Shown here piece after piece: positions 6,833 through 13,744 of a DNA stretch of 13,902 nucleotides. The position numbers were made by a program, and so were the translations under genes. This stretch comes from an uncultured Eubacteriales bacterium. GTDB lineage: Bacteria; Bacillota; Clostridia; Monoglobales; Monoglobaceae. The notes beneath the pieces are model-generated. The model was not told where the DNA came from. It did no database searches and saw only the letters and a program-made list of their open reading frames with translations. How positions within the stretch are numbered: position 1 is the stretch's first letter; each line of letters begins with the position of its first letter. The stretch spans positions 1-13,902 of the forward strand of contig CAJKNM010000040.1 in the NCBI GenBank assembly GCA_905201285.1, read 5' to 3'.

Positions 6833-7751
6833 CTTTCTGACCTCCTGCCGAATATCCGCCGACATCGTTTCCCAAATCACAGGTGTATACCCATTCAACC
6901 TTGTCGCCGGGTTTTAATTTATAACGCGAACAGCCGTAAGACGGAAAGTTTCCGTTGACCTTATACAGCCAGCCCGAAAGCTCGCCGCAATCAAATTCAT
7001 AGATGTTTCCTATTCCCTCGATATAGGCGCTGTTATAGACGGGCGTGTTTACAAATTCCAAATGAATTTTGTTCTTCTTCATTTCCCGGAGAAGAATATT
7101 AAAGACGCTTTCCCCGTCCGAAAAGGTCACCTCGGTCTCGGGAAAGATTACCCCGTCAGACGGAACGATTCCGCGTTTGGCGGGGTCAAGCCATGCAATG
7201 TTTTTCAGCACGGTGTCACACCTAACCGAAAGCGTACAGGTGAGGTTGGTATCGGTAATCTGGGAAGAATCCGAGGAGTCCGAGGATTCAGAAGGCGGCG
7301 GAACAGCCGATGAATCGGGTTCAGGGTTAGATGAAGAATTGTCGGCCTGCTCGGGTTCCCCGACAGAAGTTGAACCGTGGCTCCTGCCGCCTTCCGCCAT
7401 CTGTCCGGCAAGCCTTTCCTTTTCATCAGCGCTTAAATGTGCACCGTTGTGAGAAACAGGTTTGTTTTCTTCGGTTGCGGGTTCGTCCGGTTTCTTTACA
7501 CTTTCGGCGTCTTGCTCGGCTTCGGAATTATCCGACGCCTTAAAGTCGTTTTTACTTTCTTGATTGTCCTTATTGTTTGGCCTGTCAGAACTATTTTCGG
7601 ACGGCTGAGCCGTCTCGCTCCTGTATGACGGCTCATCTGAGCGAAGCGAAGGTGAATCGCCGCCCCACCAAAAGGCGAATCCGAGAATGAATATTATCAG
7701 TGCGGCGATGCCGACAGCTTTATATCGTTTCATTAGTTTTGTTAGTTTCAT
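6825..7751 (-). CDS. Membrane-anchored DUF4430 (transcobalamin-like C-terminal domain) protein
   Basis: This 308-residue protein has one N-terminal membrane segment (about 11-30), a Ser/Glu/Asp/Pro/Asn-rich disordered linker (about 31-168) and a C-terminal DUF4430 domain (about 169-296). The domain shows the family pattern: SVRCDTVLKN, DGESVFNILLRE, YIEGIGNIYEFDCGELSGWLY, KVNGNFP, then GDKVEWVYTCDLG. DUF4430 is classified as transcobalamin-like C-terminal, the small beta domain that covers cobalamin in intrinsic factor and transcobalamin. It holds five cysteines (172, 178, 255, 274, 291), which could form disulfides outside the cell. The open frame extends upstream into the previous gene, but the ATG at 7751 has AGGAGG 7-8 bases before it and begins 10 bases after the preceding stop. 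The domain probably faces the outside and partners with the barrel protein and the ECF importer. The ligand is inferred. Confidence 0.85.
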   Translation of the reverse strand: MKLTKLMKRYKAVGIAALIIFILGFAFWWGGDSPSLRSDEPSYRSETAQPSENSSDRPNNKDNQESKNDFKASDNSEAEQDAESVKKPDEPATEENKPVSHNGAHLSADEKERLAGQMAEGGRSHGSTSVGEPEQADNSSSNPEPDSSAVPPPSESSDSSDSSQITDTNLTCTLSVRCDTVLKNIAWLDPAKRGIVPSDGVIFPETEVTFSDGESVFNILLREMKKNKIHLEFVNTPVYNSAYIEGIGNIYEFDCGELSGWLYKVNGNFPSYGCSRYKLKPGDKVEWVYTCDLGNDVGGYSAGGQKDE

Positions 7752-7761
7752 CGGCCGCCTC

Positions 7762-9381
7762 CTATAACAGCTCTGCGTATGCCAGCATATTATAAAGCAT
7801 TTCCGAAATTTCGGCTCTTGTGACAAAGTGCAGAGGGCTTATTTCTATGTCGCTGTCAGACAGAATCTTGCTGTCATAACAGAACGCAAGCGCCCCGCGT
7901 GACCAATCATCAGCGGCGGTATAGTCGGTGAATGCCGCTAATACGTCTCTGACAGAATTTTCACTATATTCGGTTTTCATTCCGCAGAGCTTTGCCGCAC
8001 GGCAGACCATAACGGCCGCTTCCTGTTTGGTTATCGTTCCGTTCGGATTGAACTCTGAGTCGGATACACCGTTTATTATTCCGTATTTATAGGCGGTATA
8101 AACATATGGATAGAACCAGTCATTTTCGGTCACGTCGTCAAAGATTGCCCGGCCGATTGAGGAAAGTCCGAGTCCGCGTGTGATTATTGCCGAAAACTCT
8201 GCCCTTGTCATTGTCGAATTCGGGTCAAATATGTTATCTCCCTTCCCGCTTACTATTCCCCTTGAAGCGAGAGCGGCTATCTTTTCTCTTTCGGCACAGC
8301 TATCGATGTCGGAAAAGGCTATGCTATACTTTATCGGCTGTGGCTTTACGTCCGGATTTTTATTAGTTAACCCCAAAGCGGAATCCCCGCCGAAGCCGTC
8401 GGAACGTGGAGAATCACTCATATCAAAGAGAGCGGACTTACCCTCGTTAAATCTTTTTAAGGCGGTCAAGGCATAAAAGGCCTGCTCGGTCGCCATTTGA
8501 TTTGAAATTTTGTCGGTCTTTGAATGGAAAAAGCCTCCGTCCTTGCTTAAATATGAAAAAAGGCAGTCAAAAACGGTCTTTCCGTTTTTGACGAATCTCG
8601 AATCGGAAACGGGAATCTTTAGCTGACAGAGGGCGGTTAAAACCTGTGAACAGCTTTCTGAGTTTTCAATTTCGCCGCTTGAATAACCACCGTCGGAATT
8701 TTGAATCGATGACAGAAACGACAGAGCCTTTTCAATCGCCGACAATATATCGTTTCGGTCGGTATAGCGTGACAGGGCGCAAAGCGCCATTGCGGTAATG
8801 TCCGCCTCAGAGGAAGAACCTTTGGAAAAAGCCCATCCGCCGTCGGAATTTTGAGCCGAAAGTATTGTGCTTATATACATATCTCTTGTGGCCTGAACCT
8901 CAGCCGAGGGGTTTAAAGGAATCTGATAATTTCCGCTGTCAAGCGCGATTAACGCCCATATAGAGCCGTTCAGACCTTGAAACGTGACCTTATTATAATC
9001 GCCGAGCGGCGTTAAAAGGTTTATTCCGTCAACATTTGACGGGTCGGCACCCATCGCTGTCAGCGCAAGAATAACGCGCGAATATTCGGTGTATTTTCGG
9101 TTGTCCAAAACACCGTTGTGATTTTTTAAATATTTTTTCAGATTTTGATAATAGGTATCGGAATATTCTTTTGATGATTCCCGGTCATAACGCGAAAGAC
9201 CGAAAACCGCCCATTCCCCGCCGATTGAAGATACGGTCGGGTCGGGAACCGTGTTCTTGATATAATCTGAGACTTCATTTAATATAATATCTGTATCCGT
9301 TGAGCAGAAACCGCTGACGGATACAGATATTGATATGAGAAATATTAAAATAAAAGAAACGCTTTTTTTGATTTTATTCAT
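7762..9381 (-). CDS. Secreted prenyltransferase-fold (alpha/alpha barrel) protein with three SLH domains
   Basis: This 539-residue exported protein starts with a Sec signal peptide (about 1-27; no lipobox, since Phe precedes the Cys). Residues about 30-320 are helical-hairpin repeats of the prenyltransferase/squalene-cyclase type, with QNSDGG at 177-182 and 227-232 (exactly 50 residues apart, with near-identical DNA at 8690 and 8840) and SKDGG at 279-283. Alanine/leucine-rich helices such as DITAMALCALSRY recur. This fold is shared with the alpha domain of intrinsic factor/transcobalamin. Three SLH domains follow (about 354-405, 413-467, 484-536), each with the F-x-D start and TRAE/TKQE-type motif, for wall-polymer anchoring. 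No DXDD or DDxxD cyclase motif is seen, so a binding role is likely. The start is ATG at 9381, 6 bases after AAGGTG; the GTG at 9390 lies inside that ribosome site. Confidence 0.85.
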   Translation of the reverse strand: MNKIKKSVSFILIFLISISVSVSGFCSTDTDIILNEVSDYIKNTVPDPTVSSIGGEWAVFGLSRYDRESSKEYSDTYYQNLKKYLKNHNGVLDNRKYTEYSRVILALTAMGADPSNVDGINLLTPLGDYNKVTFQGLNGSIWALIALDSGNYQIPLNPSAEVQATRDMYISTILSAQNSDGGWAFSKGSSSEADITAMALCALSRYTDRNDILSAIEKALSFLSSIQNSDGGYSSGEIENSESCSQVLTALCQLKIPVSDSRFVKNGKTVFDCLFSYLSKDGGFFHSKTDKISNQMATEQAFYALTALKRFNEGKSALFDMSDSPRSDGFGGDSALGLTNKNPDVKPQPIKYSIAFSDIDSCAEREKIAALASRGIVSGKGDNIFDPNSTMTRAEFSAIITRGLGLSSIGRAIFDDVTENDWFYPYVYTAYKYGIINGVSDSEFNPNGTITKQEAAVMVCRAAKLCGMKTEYSENSVRDVLAAFTDYTAADDWSRGALAFCYDSKILSDSDIEISPLHFVTRAEISEMLYNMLAYAELL

Positions 9382-9409
9382 CTTAATCACCTTATTTTTT
9401 ACTGCTCAT

Positions 9410-9438
9410 AGTATAACATAACATTTAGCCGCAGGCAA
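9410..9438 (-). promoter_or_regulatory. Sigma-A promoter of the barrel/DUF4430/ECF operon
   Basis: On the minus strand TTGCCT (9433-9438) and TATACT (9410-9415) are spaced 17 bases apart, with transcription expected to begin near 9403, about 22 bases before the ATG at 9381. The leader is too short for a riboswitch. Any regulation must act at the promoter or is absent. Confidence 0.65.
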
Positions 9439-9496
9439 TACCTAAAATGAATAAAATTTTACAAAAATCGAATATCGGGATATGCTTTATCCCTGC

Positions 9497-10237
9497 TTAC
9501 TCAGCATCATCGGGCATCTCCCAGGTGTGGTAGACATTCTGAACGTCATCGTTTTCTTCAAGCATATCGATAAGACGCTCCATCTTTTTCGCATCCTCTT
9601 CATTATCGATGGTGGTCGTGGTCTGAGGAATGTAGTTTATTTCCGCCTGAACAAAGGTATAACCCTTCTTGTCAAGAGCGTCACGTGTTGCGCTGAAAGC
9701 CTCGGGCGAGGTCATAATTTCATAGCAATCATCCTCAACATTAAAGTCATCCGCACCCGCGTCAAGAGCGTCCATCATAAGTGTGTCCTCATCGATGCCA
9801 TCAGCTTTTTCGATAACGATAAGACCCTTGCGGTCGAACATAAAGCCGACACAGCCGGTCTGGCCGAGATTTCCGCCGTTTTTGTCAAAGTAATGACGAA
9901 GATCCCCGGCGGTTCTGTTTTTGTTATCGGTAAGGGTTTCGACAATAACCGCGATTCCGCAGGGACCGTAGCCCTCGTATACCATTTCGAAGTAATCGTT
10001 TGCATTACCCTCGCCGGAAGCCTTTTTAATGCTTCTCTGAATGTTATCATTCGGCATATTGTTTGCCTTTGCCTTTGCAATAACATCGCGAAGCTTTGAG
10101 TTTGAATCCGGGTCGGGACCGCCCTCCTTTACGGCAACCATAAGCTCACGGCCGATTTTTGTGAAAATCTTACCGCGTTTTGCATCGATTGCTCCTTTTT
10201 TTCTTTTAATTGTAGCCCATTTGGAATGTCCTGACAT
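9497..10237 (-). CDS. yebC: YebC/TACO1-family regulatory protein
   Basis: This 246-residue cytosolic protein opens with the hallmark [26 protein letters not shown] N-terminus of the YebC/PmpR/TACO1 family. It continues with [24 protein letters not shown], the acidic middle section [25 protein letters not shown] and a C-terminal [12 protein letters not shown]. Length matches the family (about 240-250). Members were long described as DNA-binding transcription regulators. Work on TACO1 and bacterial YebC proteins points to a role in translation, helping ribosomes through difficult stretches such as polyproline. The gene stands alone: AGGAGG lies about 6 bases before its ATG, a hairpin separates it from the SPFH gene upstream, and a new promoter begins the next operon just after its stop. 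Confidence 0.93.
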   Translation of the reverse strand: MSGHSKWATIKRKKGAIDAKRGKIFTKIGRELMVAVKEGGPDPDSNSKLRDVIAKAKANNMPNDNIQRSIKKASGEGNANDYFEMVYEGYGPCGIAVIVETLTDNKNRTAGDLRHYFDKNGGNLGQTGCVGFMFDRKGLIVIEKADGIDEDTLMMDALDAGADDFNVEDDCYEIMTSPEAFSATRDALDKKGYTFVQAEINYIPQTTTTIDNEEDAKKMERLIDMLEENDDVQNVYHTWEMPDDAE

Positions 10238-10286
10238 AAGTACCTCCTAAAAATTCTTTCATATTCTATCATATGTTTTATGAAAA

Positions 10287-10328
10287 TTGTTGGTTGTAAC
10301 AGGATTTAATCCTGTTACAACCTAACAA
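10287..10328 (-). terminator. Long hairpin between the SPFH gene and yebC
   Basis: Arms 10292-10306 and 10308-10322 are perfectly complementary over 15 bases. The outer bases TTGTT (10287-10291) and AACAA (10324-10328) extend the pairing to about 20 bp with a single bulged base. It sits 33 bases past the SPFH stop. The run after it on the minus strand is only TTTTC, so the U-tract is weak. Terminator of the NfeD-SPFH pair is the best reading. Confidence 0.55.
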
Positions 10329-10360
10329 AGTTTTTCTTCAATTCATTAATACATTAATTC

Positions 10361-11293
10361 TTATTTATTATCTTGGCTTTTAACATCCGCGATTTCCTTA
10401 ATGGAAGTCACAAGTCCCGCAAGGCTTTGAAGCTCTGACGGAATAATAATCTTTGTTGCCTTTCCGTCAGCCGCCTTAGCAAAGGCTTCAAGACCCTTTA
10501 TCGCGATAACAGGGTCGGACGGAGCGGCATCATTGAGCATTTTAAGACCTTCGGCGGTTGCCTTTTGGACATCGAGAATTGCCTGAGCTTCACCCTCGGC
10601 TATGCGGATAGCTGCTTCTTTTTCGGCCTCTGCCTTGAGTATCTGTGACTGTTTTTCGGCCTCCGCCTGTAGAATTCGGGATTCCTTTTCGCCCTCAGCA
10701 ACAAGAACCGCCGACTTCTTTTCGCCCTCGGCACGAAGAATCGCTTCACGGCGTTCGCGCTCTGCTTTCATCTGTTTTTCCATTGCTTCACGGATTCCGG
10801 CAGGGGGAATAATGTTTTTAAGCTCAACGCGGTTTATCTTGATACCCCAGGGGTCTGTCGCTTCATCGAGAATCGAACGCATTTTTGTGTTGATTATATC
10901 CCTCGATGTTAAGCTTTCGTCAAGCTCCATATCGCCTATGATGTTACGGAGAGTTGTCGCCGTGAGATTTTCGATTGCTGACATAGGAAGCTCAACGCCA
11001 TAGGTATAGAGACGGGGGTCGGTAATCTGAAAGTATACGACCGTATCAATCTGCATCGTTACATTGTCTTTAGTGATAACGGGCTGAGGAGGAAAGTCCA
11101 CAACCTGTTCCTTTAAGCTGACCTTTTTAACAACCTTTTCGATTACAGGAATCTTAAAGTGCAGACCTACGCTCCACGTGGCATGAAAGGCGCCGAGCCT
11201 TTCAACGATATATGCGTGCGCCTGAGGAACGATTTTAATGTTTGAAATTATTACAACGATTAATAATATTAAAACTCCGATTAATAATGGCAT
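10361..11293 (-). CDS. SPFH/band 7 (stomatin/QmcA-like) membrane scaffold protein
   Basis: This 310-residue protein has an N-terminal membrane anchor (about 2-18), an SPFH/band 7 domain (about 20-180, with VPQAHAYIVERLGAFH and DPWGIKINRVELKNI) and a strongly helical C-terminal part. The latter contains five consecutive 11-residue repeats (184-238) of the pattern ILxAEGEKxSx, predicting a right-handed coiled coil for oligomer assembly. A closing segment ends in IIPSELQSLAGLV, typical of stomatin-like proteins. Members form large membrane cages or microdomains. It starts directly after the NfeD-like gene's stop codon (TAA then ATG, no gap), with GAGGAT as ribosome site inside that gene. The NfeD/SPFH pairing is the classical YbbJ-YbbK (QmcA) arrangement. 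Cellular role beyond membrane organisation and quality control is not readable here. Confidence 0.92.
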   Translation of the reverse strand: MPLLIGVLILLIVVIISNIKIVPQAHAYIVERLGAFHATWSVGLHFKIPVIEKVVKKVSLKEQVVDFPPQPVITKDNVTMQIDTVVYFQITDPRLYTYGVELPMSAIENLTATTLRNIIGDMELDESLTSRDIINTKMRSILDEATDPWGIKINRVELKNIIPPAGIREAMEKQMKAERERREAILRAEGEKKSAVLVAEGEKESRILQAEAEKQSQILKAEAEKEAAIRIAEGEAQAILDVQKATAEGLKMLNDAAPSDPVIAIKGLEAFAKAADGKATKIIIPSELQSLAGLVTSIKEIADVKSQDNK

Positions 11294-11752
11294 TTAATTA
11301 TCCTCGCTTTCTTTAAGTTCAGCAGAATCGATTTCAGAAACGACCAGATGAGCGCCGACAATATCCTCAACCTTAACTTTCGTTCCGGCTTTGATATTCT
11401 TTCCGCCGCGGACTTGAACCGACCAGGTTTGTCCGCAGACCTTAACCTCGCCCTTCCCTAAAATAGGGTCGGTATCTTCAATTATTACACCGATTTTACC
11501 TATCAGCATATCGGCGTTTGTGGGTATTTTCTGTGTTTGCCTGAAGCGCTTGCATATCGGCGCTGTGCAAAGTAACAGAATAAGTGACACAACAAGAAAA
11601 ACAACTGTCTGACCGATGGTTTCTATTCCAAAACCCGCGGCGATTGCGGCGGCCACCGCACCAAGCGCAAGCCAAACAGAAACCAAAGCGGTTGTACAAG
11701 CCTCGATAACTCCTAAAAGGAATGCCGCGGCGAGCCATATTACAACAGCCAT
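11294..11752 (-). CDS. NfeD-like (short type) membrane protein
   Basis: This short NfeD-family protein of about 152 residues has two or three hydrophobic segments in the first 65 residues (VVIWLAAAFLLGVIEA, WLALGAVAAAIAAGF, VVFLVVSLILLL). A soluble C-terminal OB-like beta domain follows, with LIGKIGVIIEDTDPILGKGEVKVCGQTW and IKAGTKVKVEDIVGAHLVV. It lacks the serine-protease domain of long NfeD proteins. Such proteins partner with SPFH proteins, here encoded immediately downstream without a gap. A GTG at 11761 is in frame, but the GAGG ribosome site overlaps it and lies about 8 bases before the ATG at 11752, which was chosen. No clear promoter could be seen in the 52 bases before it, so it may be read through from the S1 gene. 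Confidence 0.87.
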   Translation of the reverse strand: MAVVIWLAAAFLLGVIEACTTALVSVWLALGAVAAAIAAGFGIETIGQTVVFLVVSLILLLCTAPICKRFRQTQKIPTNADMLIGKIGVIIEDTDPILGKGEVKVCGQTWSVQVRGGKNIKAGTKVKVEDIVGAHLVVSEIDSAELKESEDN

Positions 11753-11804
11753 AGCTTTCACCTCATATTAAATTAAAATTCGTTTGTGCCGATAACAGTT
11801 CAGA

Positions 11805-12278
11805 TTAATAAGAACGCTTATAGCCACCGCTGCGCTTACTGTCATTACTTCTCTTTAGGTCCTGAAACTTCTCGTCGCTGTCCTGCTTGAACTTTTGAAG
11901 CATATCGTCAAAGCTCATATCGGAAGAACGCTTGCCGAATGCAAATTCTTCCGGCGGCTTGTGAAAATCATTTTCACGTCGTTTTGCGCCCTGCTTACGG
12001 CCGGAGGGTTTTCTGTCACGCTTTTCATGCTTTTGGGGGGCTTCTTCAGCCATAAGCTGTTTAATCGAAAGACTGATTTTACCGTTATTTGTGCCGATGA
12101 CCTTAACCTTGACCTTTTGTCCTTCTTTAAGGTGGTCCTTGACATCACTTACATATTCAGTTGATACTTCTGAAATATGTACAAGTCCGGTCTTTCCGTC
12201 CGGAAGCTCGACAAAAGCACCAAAAGCTGCTATTCCGCTGACTTTACCTTCTAAAACTGTTCCTACTTCAACCTGCAT
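11805..12278 (-). CDS. S1-domain RNA-binding protein (YabR/general stress protein 13-like)
   Basis: This 157-residue cytosolic protein has one S1 domain (about 3-73) showing GTVLEGKVSGIAAFGAFVELPDGKTGLVHISE and KVKVIGTNNGKISLSIKQ. A basic, low-complexity tail follows, with the acidic/amphipathic island SFDDMLQKFKQDSDEKFQDLKR (written in parts: SFDDMLQKF, then KQDSDEKFQDLKR) near 123-144. It binds RNA, probably on or near ribosomes. It follows divIC by 46 bases, the same order as divIC-yabR in Bacillus. The leader between them contains a small hairpin on the minus strand (5-bp stem, GAAA loop, 12300-12313). The nearest ribosome-site-like bases (GGAAGG) lie about 12 bases before the ATG, which is long. 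Good family assignment. Confidence 0.88.
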   Translation of the reverse strand: MQVEVGTVLEGKVSGIAAFGAFVELPDGKTGLVHISEVSTEYVSDVKDHLKEGQKVKVKVIGTNNGKISLSIKQLMAEEAPQKHEKRDRKPSGRKQGAKRRENDFHKPPEEFAFGKRSSDMSFDDMLQKFKQDSDEKFQDLKRSNDSKRSGGYKRSY

Positions 12279-12324
12279 ATTAAAACTTTTTCCTTCCCGG
12301 AGGATTTCTCCTCATATGTATATA

Positions 12325-12705
12325 TTATTTACTGTTATTATCTTCACTTTTATTTGAGTCAACAAAAACTCTCTCGTTCGGCCGAACGAGACCAAGCTGT
12401 TCTCTGGCGATACGCTCGATATATTCGGGGTTTTCAAGGTTATCAACCTGTTGTTTAAGATTGTCGGATTGCTGTTGGACTTCTTGAACACGTGATTCAA
12501 GAGCGTTAATTTCCTTGTTCTGAGAGCTTATGGTAAATTGCTGTGAAATAAGCGTCCAAACAAGGGAAATTCCGATAATTCCAAACGCCGCCCACAGTGC
12601 AAGCTTTTTTACGCTTCTCTTATGATTATACGCGGATGTAACCTTTGATGAAACCTTTGCGGCAGGACGTGCCTTGACGGCTCTTTCGTTATCCGGCTTG
12701 CCCAA
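12325..12705 (-). CDS. divIC: Septum formation initiator DivIC/FtsB-like, TTG start
   Basis: This 126-residue bitopic cell-division protein has a basic cytoplasmic N-terminus (1-33), one membrane helix (about 34-54), a coiled coil (about 61-92, INALESRVQEVQQQSDNL) and the family-typical end NPEYIERIAREQLGLVRPNE (92-111). DivIC works with FtsL and DivIB/FtsQ in the divisome to control septal cell-wall synthesis. The frame has no ATG before the membrane helix. TTG at 12703-12705 preceded by AAAGGGTGA at about 7-8 bases is the only reasonable start, which suggests modest translation. A perfect vegetative promoter (12801-12829) drives it, so it is uncoupled from the sporulation genes yabP-yabQ upstream. 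Gene order yabP-yabQ-divIC-S1 matches Bacillus. Confidence 0.9.
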   Translation of the reverse strand: MGKPDNERAVKARPAAKVSSKVTSAYNHKRSVKKLALWAAFGIIGISLVWTLISQQFTISSQNKEINALESRVQEVQQQSDNLKQQVDNLENPEYIERIAREQLGLVRPNERVFVDSNKSEDNNSK

Positions 12706-12800
12706 TGCTACGTCACCCTTTCGCCGACATACGGCTTTAATTATTATTCATTAAAGAAAGGAGCTTTATACAAAAATATATAAAAAACCATCTTACAAGT

Positions 12801-12829
12801 ATTATATACTATCGAAATAAATTTGTCAA
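12801..12829 (-). promoter_or_regulatory. Perfect-consensus sigma-A promoter of divIC
   Basis: On the minus strand TTGACA (12824-12829) and TATAAT (12801-12806) are spaced by exactly 17 bases. The -35 element lies 28 bases after the yabQ stop. Transcription would begin near 12794, giving a leader of about 90 bases that holds a small inverted repeat (CTTTAAT/ATTAAAG at about 12733-12754). Confidence 0.85.
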
Positions 12830-12857
12830 TGACCGTAAATATAAATAAATCAACATT

Positions 12858-13322
12858 TTATGACCGTCTTTTCATTCTAAATTTATGCGGTCTGTCAACA
12901 ATGCGGCGAAGGGATGCTTTAATTTTGATAAAAAGCGGCTTAAATATGCGTCCGAAAACAAAGCGTCCGGGAAACATAACGCCCTTTATAAAATATAAGA
13001 ACGATTTTGAAACAACGCGCCATATGTTGGTCAGAAGGTTGACAAGTCTGTCTTTTATGACCGCTCTGTATGTTATAAACGCCGCACCCGTGGTTATTAT
13101 GCTGTATATTCTCAGCCTTCCGTTGTTTTTTAGGTATGCAAGCAAAATCAGTATGAATCCGGATATGACAGCAAATATTATATCCTCGATATTTATGATT
13201 ATATCGTTTGTCTTAACTATTCTGCGTTTGGCTTTCAATATATCGTATAAAAAACCGAGAATGAGTCCGAGCGCAAAGGAATGCAAAAAGTAACTCAGGT
13301 CAGGGCCGAAGGTTATCTTCAT
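12858..13322 (-). CDS. yabQ: Spore cortex biosynthesis membrane protein YabQ
   Basis: This 154-residue integral membrane protein has three clear hydrophobic segments (about 10-28, 44-64, 71-88) and a strongly basic C-terminal tail ending RPHKFRMKRRS. The N-terminal pattern LHSFALGLILGFLYDILKAKRRI and the position between yabP and divIC identify it as YabQ. In Bacillus, YabQ is made in the mother cell, sits in the outer forespore membrane and is needed for spore cortex formation. It follows yabP by 30 bases with GAGGTGA about 9 bases before the ATG. An antisense open frame of similar length on the plus strand is a shadow. Confident assignment. Confidence 0.9.
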   Translation of the reverse strand: MKITFGPDLSYFLHSFALGLILGFLYDILKAKRRIVKTNDIIINIEDIIFAVISGFILILLAYLKNNGRLRIYSIITTGAAFITYRAVIKDRLVNLLTNIWRVVSKSFLYFIKGVMFPGRFVFGRIFKPLFIKIKASLRRIVDRPHKFRMKRRS

Positions 13323-13352
13323 AAATTCACGTCACCTCGTTTTGTGCTGAAG

Positions 13353-13628
13353 TTATTTAAACAGCCTGCCGAAGAAGCCGCGGCTGTTTTCCTCGCGGAC
13401 GGTGTCACTGTATTGAATTTCATCAACCTCGCCGTCAATTATAAGCTGACCGTCATCAACGTTAAGCCGGCTTATCCTAAAGTCAGCACCTGTAATGGTC
13501 ATTGTACCCATCTCGGTTAGAATGACAACCTTTTCTTCGTCAAAGCTTTCAACATCATCAACCGCTGTTACCGTTATCTGCTTTCTGTTGTCGATTTTAA
13601 CCGAATGTGTTCTTGTGTTTTCGTCCAT
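13353..13628 (-). CDS. yabP: Sporulation protein YabP
   Basis: This small soluble protein of about 91 residues belongs to the YabP/YqfC family. It has HSVKIDNRKQITVTAVDDVESFDEE (in parts: HSVKIDNRKQ, ITVTAVDDVESFDEE), then ILTEMGTMTITGADFRISRLNVDDGQLII and a C-terminal GFFGRLFK. YabP and YabQ are sporulation-specific proteins of the mother cell linked to the cortex. Three in-frame starts exist (13658, 13640, 13628). The ATG at 13628 is the only one with a good ribosome site at proper distance (GGAGAG, 4-6 bases), so it was chosen. A strong terminator 117 bases upstream isolates it from earlier transcription, so it needs its own promoter, expected to be sigma-E type. I could not find a convincing one. 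Confidence 0.88.
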   Translation of the reverse strand: MDENTRTHSVKIDNRKQITVTAVDDVESFDEEKVVILTEMGTMTITGADFRISRLNVDDGQLIIDGEVDEIQYSDTVREENSRGFFGRLFK

Positions 13629-13643
13629 GGTTCTCTCCATTCC

Positions 13644-13684
13644 GCCGCGATGCGGCAATCATTTTGTCTGCGGACATTCTCCGC
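13644..13684 (-). promoter_or_regulatory. Two small hairpins in the yabP leader
   Basis: Two short stems lie back to back before yabP: GCGGA/TCCGC (13670-13674 with 13680-13684) and GCCGC/GCGGC (13644-13648 with 13652-13656). The second ends only a few bases before the ribosome site GGAGAG. They may tune translation or stabilise the transcript. Functional significance is unproven. Confidence 0.3.
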
Positions 13685-13744
13685 GCTTGTTTTATTTATA
13701 TTCATAAGTTTATAGGTTAATGATAAAAGAGGAACATATTTATC

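Noticed and set aside
7752..7826. Extended N-terminus of the DUF4430 protein
   Set aside because: It would overlap the previous gene by about 65 bases, has no ribosome site, and would place 25 non-hydrophobic residues with several Cys/Arg before the membrane anchor. The ATG at 7751 has AGGAGG.
8690..8855. Near-identical 15-base DNA repeats 150 bases apart
   Set aside because: They encode the recurring QNSDGG motif of the helical repeats, so they reflect protein repeat structure, not a mobile or CRISPR repeat.
9298..9312. Lipobox in the barrel/SLH protein signal peptide
   Set aside because: The first cysteine is preceded by SGF, with Phe at -1, which does not fit the Gly/Ala required. SLH domains already explain surface retention.
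7762..9381. Functional squalene/hopene cyclase or prenyltransferase
   Set aside because: The repeats resemble the fold, but no DXDD or DDxxD-type catalytic motif is visible and the protein is exported with SLH domains.
9391..9496. Possible cobalamin riboswitch ahead of the barrel/DUF4430/ECF operon
   Set aside because: Only about 106 bases lie between the genes, a promoter sits within 30 bases of the start, and no B12-box-like sequence or suitable fold is visible. The corrinoid hypothesis therefore gets no regulatory support here.
9482..10099. 205-residue plus-strand open frame
   Set aside because: It is antisense to yebC, which is a clear conserved gene; the translated product shows no recognisable family features.
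12823..13293. 156-residue hydrophobic plus-strand open frame
   Set aside because: It mirrors yabQ on the other strand; hydrophobic codons read in reverse give hydrophobic products. yabQ has family motifs, gene order and a ribosome site.
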